Assembly: GCF_008831285.2 (NCBI RefSeq)
Contig: NC_045138.2
Span: 13,776,571-13,840,570 of the forward strand
From: Nymphaea colorata
Lineage: Eukaryota > Streptophyta > Magnoliopsida > Nymphaeales > Nymphaeaceae
DNA length: 64,000 nucleotides
Reading direction: 5' to 3'
Below the pieces are notes generated by a model. It was not told the DNA's origin and searched no databases. It saw only the letters and a program-made list of their open reading frames with translations. Position numbers and translations under genes: made by a program. Below are positions 49,993-61,948 of the stretch, piece after piece; within the stretch, counting starts at the first letter, position 1; each line of letters opens with the position of its first letter.

Positions 49993-50862
49993 ATTGCCAT
50001 ATGGGGACCTCAAAATACTTTTAGTGCTATCCTCTTGTTCTGAAGGTAGAGAGGACTATACGTGTGTAGCTCATGATATGAGCATCTGAATGCTTCTGTA
50101 TTCGCTTTATTTTGCAATATGAGTAAACTTTTTACCTTTGATTTGTTCTACAAACCTGTCTAATCTGGGCATACTCTTGAGTGAGATGCGCTGGGGTTAG
50201 TTCTTTGAGTTAGCAAGAGTATTTGCTTGGACGAACCTCCCCCTTCAAAAACCGTGCCAAATAGGGCCTTGAGATCTGCCCTTCTGAAATATTTACTTCC
50301 CCTGCTTCGTTCTCAGACGTAGCGGAAAAGTTTTATGTTAGCCAAATCTTGCTGATCTCGGAATTCCATTGGCGGGTAGGTGAGTGTGGATGTCAACCCA
50401 TGTTGAATCTTCATGCGGGAAACAAGTTGAAGCAGTGTACGAATAAGAAAAATGACTCAAATTCAATGATAGAGGAAATAAAACAGTTTCTTAGAAACAA
50501 GCAGAAATGGCACTTGACATGTAAACAGAAACGTGGCTAGTGATTAAGTTAATTGATGAACCAAAAGATATATATGTGTGTGTGTGTGTGTGTGTTAATA
50601 ATTCTTGTATTGAAGAGATTGTTACGTGACAGAAGAAAAAGATGAAATTATCTTTCTTTTTGGTGAATTCTGTTCGCAAGCAGACCCACATAAAAAATTT
50701 TCGTCTTCTTTCTCTCACTTTTACGGTGCTGCTTAAGGTTATCCCGGACAAAAGTTGTACACGTAAAGTCTGAGCAAAACTTTAGTAAATATTTCATTAG
50801 GTAAATTTGGGTTCCACCAAATGTGTCATTAAGAGGCATTTGAAGTCTTAGAATTTGATTGT

Positions 50863-50949
50863 GCTACCAAAATTCCAGAATAAAATTTCCATTTCAACTT
50901 GGAATTGGAATCAAAATTCTAATTCCAATTTTCCTTTGAATTTGGTAGC
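50863..50949. repeat. Imperfect 87-bp palindrome, MITE-like
   Basis: Outer arms GCTACCAAAATTC and GAATTTGGTAGC are complementary apart from one base, and the centre repeats GGAATTGGAATC against AATTCCAATT. The stretch could fold into a hairpin. The sequence around it (AT-rich, ending TCGTTTGATGAAAC) suggests a larger MITE, but no target duplication was identified. Confidence 0.6.
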
Positions 50950-51486
50950 TAGTATGGAATTTTGATTCTAAAATAAAAAATAACTCGTTTGATGAAACAC
51001 AAATGCTCATAATAGTTAAAAGGTTGATTTCTTGCTATAACAGCAAGAAGAAAGACACCTTTCGCTTTGGAATAAGAAATTAATGAAGAATCATGAATCA
51101 TATATAAGGGAGTTGTGTTGATCGGTCAACACAAGTCAGAAATGGCGAAGCAGCTACGGGTTGATGAATCACGGCACACAGGCGCAGTAATTACAGAGCC
51201 GAGAAAGTAAGAAATAAAGAAAGACACGTAATTGCAGCAGGGGTGGAGGGAAGAGGGGGGCCCCCTCACCCAACAAAAAGATTTGAAAAAGCAAATGTTG
51301 CCTTCTAAAATGGTCAAAAGTTCTAAATTGGCTTGCATAATGATTTCGAAAAATATAGTTATGTATTTTGAAAATTATTTGGAAACTTTATATAGTCATT
51401 TTGTTTGTGAAGACTGAAGACTGGTCTCCTCCTCCAATAGAAAAAAAAAAAAAAATTCCTTACAAGAGGGCTCTTCCTTCCATAGA

Positions 51487-51650
51487 GAAGAGAAGGACCT
51501 AAGAAGCAGTGGGGCATTCAAACACCCACGCTGGCTGTTATATTGAAGCACCCTTCTCTGTCACTTGTGCGATAATTTGGAGAAAGAGACGGAGAGATCA
51601 GAGTGTGCGTCTCTCTTTAAGTATTCCCACCCTGTTCAATATCAGAAAAA
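51487..51650 (+). pseudogene. Orphan FAR promoter-leader relic without a gene
   Basis: It matches the transcribed leader of FAR-B and FAR-C: GCATTCAAACACCCA, TTATATTGAAGC, CCTTCTCTGTCACTTGTGCG and TCAGAGTGTGCGTCTCTCTT occur in order, ending at ATCAGAAAAAAACG where the other copies approach their ATG. No FAR exon follows, and the TATA box seen in B and C is not kept here. It looks like the 5' remnant of a deleted copy. Confidence 0.8.
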
Positions 51651-54066
51651 AACGTATCAGACGAGCTTCAAGAGTTGAAAACTTTACTCGATCAAGAGCT
51701 TAAAGGCGTTCATGTTATCCTGATCCACATACGAAAAACATAATGCCTCTCAAAAAATTGAACTGACATTTTAAGGAGTTGTTATCAAGGCAAGTCCTCT
51801 GTGACCTGAGATGCCAAGAGACCGCATGCACGTGGTTCTGAAAACTTCCTTCATATATGGCTCCTCTAATTTAAAAGTCTTAAGCTAGGAGATCTAACCA
51901 GATGTTGGCCAAATTGGATTCACTGTAGTGTAAAATTCTCAGGAGGCGTACCCACATCTAATCCAGTTTTTTGAAAACTTGGTTTTATGAAAGCCCAATT
52001 TTTCAAAAACCTTTTTTTTTTTTTTATGACACATCTGAAACCTGATTTTGGATAACCTAAAGAGGGGCCAGTTTTTTGCTGTTTTTATCAAAACTGAGTT
52101 TTCTTCATACACAATTTTGATGGCACCCAAAGATTCAAAAAATCTGATTTTAAGATGTTATCCAAACACCGATCAAACACAAATGCGCATAAAAAGGCTT
52201 GTAGCTATTAACAGCGAGAAAGAAGAAGACCTCCTGCTTTGGAATACTAACTGAAGAACGATGAATCATAAACGAGTTCTGTAGATCTGTGGCCACGTCA
52301 GAAATGACAAAGCACGAGTTGGCGAATCGCGACAAGTAATGCCTCTCGCACTAAAAACGAAAAAGACCCTGAGAGCCACGTGGGGCTTGTAGCCGTAGAG
52401 GGTGGATGAGTCATAATTCATGCCTTCCACTCATATCTTAAGAACTTCCTCAAATTGTTAACTCTTCATGCGAGCAAGTACATAAATACATGTAAAAACA
52501 TTCAATTTCATACATTTAATTCTAAGAAAAAAGAAAAAACCATGAAAAGAAATTAGATGTGTAAAGTGGGTTGCATGAAGTTATAAAAAATGTACAAAGA
52601 ATAGAGCAATTTTGGCTAATAAAATTCAATATAGACATAAATTTGTTCTTATCTTTAATTTTTAAATTTATTTTATATCTCCACCTACATGAGTTAGATT
52701 TGTAGGAAATTTTTGAAACTTTTTCTAAGCATATTATCGAGAGATTTAATCGACGACTAAGGAAGAATTTCAAAAAATTAATAACAAGATTATGGATGAG
52801 GGACTGTCGAAATTTTTTTGAAGTCGTTGGTCAAATATTTTGCCTGATGGTAGTAAGAAAAATGATCACTTGGACTCTTGGAGGCATATGTATATTCTAA
52901 TCTACGTACATCCCAGTCTAGTGCGTGCAGCCTCTCCCATCTTTTGCCGCCCTAAACCAAACCGAACGAAACGCGTTAATGTCTTCCAACAGCTTTCCCT
53001 GCGGGGATCAATAAACGAAACAAACCATCGGATTCATGCACGCGCCCCTTAATTTGACTGCACGAACAAAAGTATAGCACGTCTTGGTTGTTTGATTCAT
53101 ATACGGTACTTTGCAGACGCATTTTAAGTATGGAACGTGTTTGCTTTGAGCACAAAATAACGTGGCGAATCCTATAAACTGGATCGGCAGTGAGCTTCAT
53201 ATTTCCACAGCAAATAAATATACAATCATATGTTCACCTTTCCCTATCTTACACATTTTCTATATCGCTGGATTTAAGATCTTATTGGGCGGCAATGAAA
53301 CGTAGCTTTACTTGCCGTGAGAAGAACGGAAACATGAAAGGAATGTCATCTTTTCTTTCAATTGTTATACTACTGACGTCGCTGTGCATTGAGGAGGAGG
53401 GTATCGTGACCGTCTATTCATTGTCTCCTCTGACGTCAGGTTGGACCTAACCCGACTCCTTTTCCGGTCGTCGCCCTTTGCGAATTATTAATACTTCCCG
53501 GCCTTCCCATTTCTTACAGATTTACTTCCAGTTTCCTCATACATATGCCAAACAGGGGCTTGAATTGGAAAACTTCCCCCGTTTATGAGTACTCGGACGA
53601 AAATGCAGGGTCTTACTAACCTTTTATTAGACCACCGTACGTCGCTGAGTTCTCGGTTGATGGCTTGTCACAGAAAAGATCAAAAACTAAGACCCTGTTT
53701 CTGCGATTAAGACTAAAGCAACAGTCCAAAAATGAAATACGTTGCAGCAAAGAGAGAAATCAGCGGCGGCCTAGCTAACCGTAGCTAGCAGGCTAAAAGC
53801 TATTTAATACGATAAGGCCACGTTTTTTAGTCATATGGTGATGATGGAAGTCGTGAAAAATATGGGAGCTGCAGCGGCTAATGGTGATCAACGAGAGCTG
53901 CTGTGACCGGGAAACTTGGAGGAGTTGAGAACGCTGGATTATTAATTTACTAACAACGTTCAAAGATGGTGGCTTTACCTTTCGTGCTACAAAACCTTGA
54001 CGTGGGAAATAATTAAAACTCTTCCTTGGATTGGACACGCTTGGAGCAACAGAGCGGATGAGCAGC

Positions 54067-54073
54067 TATAAAT
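54067..54073 (+). promoter_or_regulatory. TATA box of FAR-D
   Basis: TATAAAT in an AGCAGCTATAAATG context, 172 bases before the ATG. The surroundings differ from the B/C promoter, so FAR-D regulation may differ. Confidence 0.6.
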
Positions 54074-54238
54074 GCTGAAGCTGCGCCACGGCATCCGCAT
54101 TACTCCAGTATTCTTTGCTTTCTCCTCTGTCGCGTCCCCTTAGACCACTGTTGCGAGTATTCTTGGCTTTCTCCCTCTGTTGTAATTGTGAGAGAGCTTG
54201 CGTTAAGTTTTTGAAGACTTCCCCATTAGCAGAGACCA

Positions 54239-57200
54239 ATGGCTACTCTGAATAGCATTGCGCAGAGTTTGAAGAACAAGAGCATCCTAATCACTGGCTG
54301 CACAGGGTTTCTTGCAAAGAGTAATCAGAACAACCTCTTTTTCTCTCCTCTCCCTAAAATATTTATTTATATGCATTAGTAGTTTATGGTAAGGATGGTG
54401 TTTATTAATTGATTCATGGGTACGTACGTGCAGTATTTGTGGAGAAGATACTGAGGGTTCAGCCACAGGTGACGCGCTTGTACCTGCTGGTCCGTGCCTC
54501 TGATGCCAAATCAGCCAAGCATCGCCTCGACAAGCAGGTAATGTATGCCAAAGAGAAGCATGCGTCGTGAATGCAAGCCAATACTAAAATCAAAGTGCAT
54601 GCTATAACCGGCTGCCAAGTTGCCCATTTAAACAACATGCAATTCCTTCATAATAAAAATCATAATTTTGTTTTTGTTTCACAGTTTTTACCTACGTAAA
54701 TTTTCACATTTGAGTATTCAATATTTTCGAAAAGATTAAAAAAAATTGTAATATATCTCATGCAGAAACCCTTTTCAAGAAGGATAAGTCGCGAGCAAAT
54801 ACTTATAAAATTTAGATTTCGCTTGTGCAGGTGATAAGCAAGGAGTTGTTCAGAGTCTTGAAAGACATGCACGGTGATGGGTTCGATTCCTTCCTTTCTG
54901 AAAAGATTCGCGCGATCGCCGGTGACATGGCGATGGAGGACCTGGGGATCCAAGAATTTCATCTCAAAGAGGAGATCATGAAGGAAGTCGATATTATTGC
55001 CAATGTTGCAGCAACTACCACCTTTGATGAAAGGTACATGCCACAGTACTCGCATGGCGATAGAATATTCAATCCTCTTTTCTAGCTTGGTCGTCATTTG
55101 CAAAGAAGTTCGATTCTTCTACAATCTCATGTCCACTTACTAAGAGATTTTGCATTAGGCAACAAGGCGAACAGAAAATTTATATGATTATTCTTATATG
55201 GCCTTGTCAAAAACCTATTTGAACTCAATTTAATGGAACAGTCGATTGGATTCTTATTTACCGTTGATCGGACGGTGGAAAGATATATATCTATATATAT
55301 ATAATCCTACGCATTTTCTTTATTCATTAAGTTTTGGTTCGGTGCATAGGTATGACATAGCGTTGGACATTAATGCCCTGGGAGCTGATCGAGTGATGGC
55401 CTTTGCCCACCGGTGCCACAAACTGCAGATGTTCCTCCACGTCTCCACAGGTTCCATAAATTTTGGTCCCCTACCTACTCTCTGTTCTGTAGTTCAAGAC
55501 TGCCATGATCTTTCATATAACTGTCTCCACAAAAATGACCAACATGTTTGGCTCGTCTTAATTTCAGCATATGTTTGTGGATCCAAGTCCGGGGCGATGC
55601 TGGAGAAACCGATCCGAATGGGGGAAACACCGAACGGGCAGAATAACCTTGACATTGAAGCAGAGCTGCGGCTAGTGAAGAAGGAACTAAAGGAGCTCCA
55701 AGCCAGAGGAGTTGAGAAGACGGAAGAAACTGCTGCTATGAAAGAATTGGGCCTCAAAAGGTTATCTAATCGGTCCCTTACCTATCGCCTGCACAGTCTG
55801 ACAAGTTCTTTCTTCCTTTAAAGCTATGTATGAGAGTTGGCGATTGACGATCATCCTTTGAGAGCGTTGCTTGTGAACTTACTCCCTCTAATTGGCTTCA
55901 CTCAGGGCAAGGTCTTTTGGTTGGCCTAATTCGTATGCATTTACAAAAGCCATGGGAGAAATGCTGATCGGTGAGTCCAAAAGAGATATGCCGTTGGTGA
56001 TCATCCGTCCAACTATAATCGAAGCCACTTTGGCCGATCCTTTCCCTGGTTGGATTGAAGGTTTCAGGTAATTTCCTTGTCTTGGTTCAAGAAAAAAAAA
56101 ATGAAAGCGAACTTGGTGATCCAAGTACAGAAATAATTTGGCATACCCAACTCGTGATCAACACTCTTAGTTAGTTGTAGAAAGATAACTAAAAATACAT
56201 ACCACAATACATCTACGCAGACAGAGAGAGAGAGAGAGGGATTGAGAGATTCGACAGGGAAAATCAGGTGACATGTGAAGAGCATCAGCTGCTGTAACAG
56301 TGATATATGCAGGATAGAACAGAGCACAACTACGTGTTTTTTTATCATTGATTGTTCATGATTTGTTTCCAAAGTATGGTTTTTAGGTTCTCACAACTAT
56401 TGTCTGATTATCTTTCTTTTTTATTCAGAAGGAAAGAAAAGCGAGGAACAGTTTTAACTGTCCGCAGAACTAACTATTCATAAACATTGTTCGATTTGCA
56501 GAACCGCCGGAAGCATAATCATGAGCTATGGCAAGGGCAGGTTGAAATGTTTTCCAGGAAATGTGAACCTCCCGTTGGATGTGGTAATGATCTCTAAGCC
56601 TCATTTTCTGTTTTGTATCATGAAGCCATCAAGATGCTTTCAGCATGAACTTGGGTGACTTACTTTTGAATAATGGCTTGAACAGATCCCTGCAGACATG
56701 GTGGTGAATGCTATGGTGGTTTCCATGGTGGCACATTCCCGACAATCGGCGTCATTCATCTATCATGTTGGAACGAGCAAACAAAATCCAGTGAGGACAT
56801 CAATAATAGCAGATTGTGCATACCGCTACTTCTCCAGGAGTCCTTTGAAAGGGAAGGATGGCAAGGCCATTAGTGTCCGCAAACCATTTCTCTACACTAG
56901 CATGGACGATTTCAAAAAGTATATGAATTTCTACTATAATATGCCCTTACAGGTAAATCTTGCTCAAATTCAGAAAACTGTTTTCTTTCTTACAGTTAAT
57001 TTTTATTCTGAAAAAACCTTGCTCATTACTTTGCCCTTGACCACCTTCGAATGATGTTCTTTAAATCCAACCCCAAGCCAAATGGACGAAGTTTCCGCTG
57101 GCGTTAATTTTTGCCAGTCGTCCTGTTCAAATTAAGCTCGGCCAGACAGAGGAGTACTCTTGTCATTTCGGCAAATTTCCTAACGAGTATATTTTCAAAT

Positions 57201-57334
57201 TGCATTAGGGATTGAGGCTGGCAAACCTTGCTCTCTTCAATATTTATGGGCGCCTGTATGCGGACCTTACAAGGAAGTACAATTTCATCATGTATTTGGC
57301 TGAGTTATACGAACCCTACGTCTTCTTTGATGGA

Positions 57335-57377
<43 letters not shown>

Positions 57378-57387
57378 GATATGTATG

Positions 57388-57419
<32 letters not shown>

Positions 57420-57711
57420 AGCATATTTCCCAAGTGGCTAATGAGGAGGTAACTAAAATTGCTCTATTTCTTAATGGTGGGCCCTTGTGTTAATCAAAGC
57501 CATGTACAAGTGAATTGGCCATCTAAATGGTTGATTTGTTATTTGCAGTTTTGATGACAGCAACGCGGAGGGATTGAGGATGGCCATGAAAGCCGGTGGC
57601 GTGGAGGAGGCCGGGTTGTTCGACTTTGATCCGAAATGTATTAACTGGGAAGAATATTGTATGAAGGTGTATTACCCAGGCCTTGTGAGATATGTGATGA
57701 TGCAGAAGTGA
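54239..57711 (+). CDS. Fatty acyl-CoA reductase FAR-D, 494 aa, ten exons
   Basis: Exons: 54239-54320, 54434-54537, 54831-55033, 55350-55450, 55568-55760, 55906-56067, 56502-56583, 56686-56952, 57209-57336, 57549-57711. The spliced frame is open to TGA. It has TGCTGFLAK (residues 19-27), Tyr238/Lys242 in [11 protein letters not shown], and the C-terminal FAR domain with [13 protein letters not shown]. It shares TGCTG and [11 protein letters not shown] with FAR-A, but the INNLDIE-type exon 5 sequence ([12 protein letters not shown]) with B and C, so exon histories may differ. Introns are shorter than in the other copies (intron 7 is about 100 bases). Exon 10 begins with Ser-Phe where the others have Arg-Phe. 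It is the last copy on this side; the next gene is the GDSL enzyme 1.7 kb on. Confidence 0.93.
57338..57419. repeat. (CT)n(TA)n starting at the intron 9 donor of FAR-D
   Basis: The intron 9 donor GT flows directly into about 37 bases of CT, then interrupted TA to about 57419. It stands where FAR-B and FAR-C have theirs. Confidence 0.95.
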
Positions 57712-59401
57712 ATTGCTGCATAAGGACTCCAAAATACTTTTTAGGAGTCCCATCTTGTACTGCTGGTAATGGGGCAGTCGGCATCTCATCTGAGCATCCG
57801 AATGCTTCTGCCAAATTCTTTATTTTTACTATGATTTTGCAGATTCTTTTGAAGAAAAATATATCTTGTGTCCTGTGAGGGCAGATCCTAATCCAGTTTG
57901 CCTTTTCACTCCCACCTCTACGGTCAAGTGAGGACAAGAAGGATAGCAGCAGATAAAAAAAATTTGATGTGCCTACACCTTTCAGTCAAAAAACTTTTTA
58001 CAGAAAAATTTTAGGCTTTCAAATTGCAATGATGACGCCTCTGCGATCTCTCTTGTTCTTTTACATGCTACAGAATACCGTATAAGAATAGCGTTAACAC
58101 CATCTTTCAAGGCATACAGATAGAAAAAATGGGAAGACTAGGTATAAATCCTTGGCCGGTTTATCTGTCTTGGTGGTGTTGCACATCAGTCACCACTACA
58201 ACCGCATTTTAGCAACCAGATATCATTGATGGATTCTAATTTCTAATACACAGAAGCAGGGCATTTGCTCCTAACGCAAGTTTCTTCGCCTAATTTGCAA
58301 CGTGTCCTGAAGTGGGAAACAGTACCCAAAAGAAACGAAAACATTCATTAGAAAATCTTCAAATACAATGAAATTTTGGTATAATTAAAGGTTTCCCCAT
58401 GCCAAAGAGAAGAAGCTTTCAACGATGCGAAATTTTTTATCCTAAAAACCCTCATATGAACTTATCCATTTGCCATAGAGATCTTTTTACGCTTGTGAAG
58501 TTGCGCTTTCACAATATCTTAGTCAATGCATATGATATGTAGCACAGAAATGACACTAAAGCTAAATAAATATTAGTTTAAAATTAACCTAAAACTATTT
58601 ATATACCTTAAAGAATTTACCAGAATCTACTAATATTTATTAAACAATTAAATCTCATTTTCAAAATGTGTGTCTCAAACAATGAATCAAGTCTTCTATG
58701 GTACTATATATGGGCCAGAAAAGTTGGAATTCTTCTGTAAGTTGGTTGAGAACTTTCCGATTCATTATTTGAAATTAAGGTAAATTTCAATCCAATTCCA
58801 CTACAGCGAATCCAATCTGGCCAACATCAGGTTAGCTATCGTAGCTTAAGACATTTAAATTGGAGGAGGTATAAAGAAGTTTTCTGACCAGGTGCGGTCT
58901 CTTGGCATGAGCCCTATATATGCCTGCCTAAGCCCAATTTTTCCATTTATTTTTTGTTTAAGAACAACTACCCGAGTAAGTCTAAATTCACCGATCGAAT
59001 TTACCAAGGAGGCCACCTTAAGTCCGTAGTTTAGTTTGTATATTTAATATGCCTCCACATGCATTCTAGAAGTCAATATTCTGCTAATTCTAGTTTCTCC
59101 ATTAATTTCCTCTTTAAGAATCAAACATCGTTCTATCACTGACACCGATGCAGTTCAAGACACTGGAGACAGGGGAAATTGGGGGGGGGGGCCTTCGGGC
59201 AGTAGGATGATCCTCTCGCTCACCCGAATAGTGAAACTTGGGCCTCTCAGTTCCACTTGCCAATCCATGACACGTCCTGTTTAATTCCTTCTTTTTTCAT
59301 ATCACAGTCTTCAACGTCAACGCCAAGTTGCAAGTAGACTTCTCTTTTATGCTCATGAGGCTCTCCTATCATCTATTCTTTCTCTCCCTCTAGCTTTCTC
59401 C
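57712..59401. other. FAR-D to GDSL spacer
   Basis: The first 100 bases keep the FAR 3' stretch (GAGCATCCGAATGCTTCTG). The rest shows no gene and no clear repeat except a run of ten Gs near 59181. It should contain the GDSL promoter at its right edge. Confidence 0.5.
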
Positions 59402-61948
59402 ATGGAGGCAAGTTCCTTCTTGTCCTTCTGTCTGGTGCTTCTTTTAGGTAAAGGCAGACGCTCTATCTCCCTTTAGTCCACATTTAGAATGGAGATTGAC
59501 GGATTTGTAATGGAGGGTATCCATTTCTAACCTTCTTTCTTCACTCCGTTGTGGTGTTCATTTTTTTATAGGCATCAACGCGGCAGGCTTGTCTCAACAG
59601 GGCGTCCGGCATCTGCCAATGCGCCTCTTTGTGTTTGGAGACTCCGCCGTCGACACAGGGAACACAGGGAAAACCTCTACCCAAGCGTGGAGACCTCCTT
59701 ACGGAAGCACTTTCCCCGGAAAACCGTCTGGCAGGTTCTCGGATGGCCGGCTTCTGACTGATTTTATCGGTAACTTATTTTGAGTACTTTCCACATTTCA
59801 TTTCGTTTTAATGGCAAGCAACGCATCATATGATACAGTTTGCCGGAGCAGTACTTTTTGTAAGAGGTCCCACCAATCTCCACCATCTGATTATGTGGGT
59901 TGGTCCCCTGTTGCAATAATTAATGAGTTTACTCCTCTGTCTGCATTAAAAGTGGTCGGTAGGATATTGTCGCCCATTGATTGCTGAGTGAGAAGTTCAT
60001 CTACTGCCCTGAACGAGGCTTGAAGGCCTCCCTCATTTTTGGTTTGGTTTTCAGCTGCATCGATGACAGCGATTATCCCTCAACTTAAAACATGCGCTTT
60101 ACCACCCTATGACCAGGGAGCATAGCACGTTCGAAAATTGTTCTACCACTTTATGAGCGACCAGTTGTGCTATAATACTACTTGATAACAGGATATTGTC
60201 TACCAGTATGTTATCTTCTTGATTTATTAGTTGGATCAAAAAAAAATAAATTGTTTCTAGCATCAGTTAAAAGGGAGTAGTGCAATTGAGAGGCAAGGCA
60301 GCTCACACTTCAAAGGTCTCATGTTCTAATTTTGTGGTTATTATTATGTTTCGGTGTGTTACTTTTGTATGCTGCAAACGCAAATAACAAGTGCGACACC
60401 TGAGTTGAAAGACCTTAGGTAATCCTTAAAGGCATAAAGATATAGTTTGAAGGTTTTACAGCCAATGCAGTTAGTTTTCAGAACTAAATATTAAAAACAA
60501 AAGGTGCTGGCAGCGGATATCTTAAACCTCGTATCCCCAGTACTAGTGTGTATTGTCTAACTAATTGGACTACAGTTTGGCTTTTCATGTATTAATTTAC
60601 CAGATTGTACTGGGGCAAATTAACATCCATTGCCATATCCACCGCTCATAGTCACTGGCCATCACATAAGTATGTGAAGGGTATTTTTGTCCTTTAAAAA
60701 TTCCTCAAATTTCAAAATGTTGCCCTTGCTGAGAAAAGTTATTGTTCTTTAATCGCTTAATCGTGTGTTTAGGGTTCTTGTGGTAGATCGCTTTATCTAA
60801 GCGCTAGTGGTCGAGCACCAACAATATTGATTGTGAGCGCTCCCTTAATTTGCAGCGGCCTATCTAGGAATACCGTCTCCTACTCCTTACAAAGCGAGAC
60901 GTGCCGGTGGCGGTCGGCAGCGATACGGTATGAATTTCGCTTATGCCGGAACAGGTGTGTTCGACACATTTGTTATGCTGCCCAACTTAACAACACAGAT
61001 CGGTTTCTTTGAGCAACTTATCAATGGAGGCACGTATCGGTCGTCCGACCTGCGATCATCTATGGCGCTCGTCTCGGCTTCCACCAATGACTACACTTTT
61101 TATGTGTTGAGAAAAGGGACGGTTGAGGTACCGAATTCTGAACCAGAAGACCTGGGTCTTTTCTCTTGGTGAATTAGTACTATACATCTTTATGAGTTCA
61201 ATCGAGATCTCAGTATAATTCTTATAATAATAGTTAAACTGTGATCCACTTTCACTTGCGTGGTAGGTATTGAATGAGTTCATAGGGTTGGTGGTGAACG
61301 AGACTGCCGTGGACCTGCGGCGCCTGAGTCGACTGGGCGTGGGGAAGATAGCCATCCTGGGTCTCTTCCCATTTGGCTGCTTTCCGGTCGTCAGGCAGCT
61401 TCTGGCCTCGGCTCCCTCGACTTGCGATGACCTTTTTAACCGCTATTCCTCTCAACACAACAGCCTGCTGCGCAAAGCCGTTGACGAGATCAATGCCGAG
61501 CTTGGCCGTCCATCGCACGTCGTTGTGCTTGATACCTACAGTGCTGCAAATTTCATAATACATCATCACGATGAGTTGGGTACGATTGCAAAACTTTGCT
61601 TTATTTGATCAGGTGTCGAGCACTTGAATTTCGAAACTCACAGAATAGGAAAACTAGTGGCCTGATTTCCTTTTGGTTGAGCATCCCAACGTTCTAAGAC
61701 CTACTGCACAATGTAATGACCTCATTCCACTTTCAGGACCAAGGTTTAACGATCCACTGGAGCCATGTTGCGTGGGCCTGAGCGCCGGCAGCGAATGCGG
61801 GAGCGTCGACGCTCAAGGGAAGCCACTGTACAGGGTGTGTAGGAGCTCAGGCTCCGCCTTCTTCTGGGACAATGTGCACCCAACACAGGCTGGATGGACT
61901 GCTTTGGTCCGCTACTTCCTCCCAACTCTTGATCGCTTCTTCTCTTAA
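59402..61948 (+). CDS. GDSL-type esterase/lipase, 346 aa, five exons
   Basis: Exons: 59402-59447, 59572-59769, 60856-61127, 61267-61579, 61737-61948; all borders are GT..AG. The product is a secreted SGNH hydrolase: a hydrophobic signal peptide occupies about residues 1-20 (SFLSFCLVLLLG). Block I FGDSAVDTGN has the nucleophile Ser40. Block II glycine is in SGRFSDGR, block III is STND with Asn159, and block V DNVHPTQAGW gives Asp321/His324. Length and the five-exon layout are normal for the large plant GDSL family, whose members cleave or transfer acyl groups in cutin, wax and other extracellular lipids. The residue before the block III Asn is Thr158, where GND is usual. The substrate cannot be told. 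Position next to the FAR array suggests at most a loose tie to surface lipids. A short upstream-in-exon-2 ATG exists, but starting there would lose the signal peptide. Confidence 0.92.

Larger units (their letters stand above)
49993..54238. other. FAR-C to FAR-D spacer
   Basis: No gene is seen. It contains a (TG)n tract (50574-50594), an AT-rich hairpin (50863-50949), the orphan FAR leader (51487-51650), the block shared with 39065-40105 (52400-53150), and the FAR-D promoter. The 3' untranslated region of FAR-C occupies the first 150 bases or so. Confidence 0.65.
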
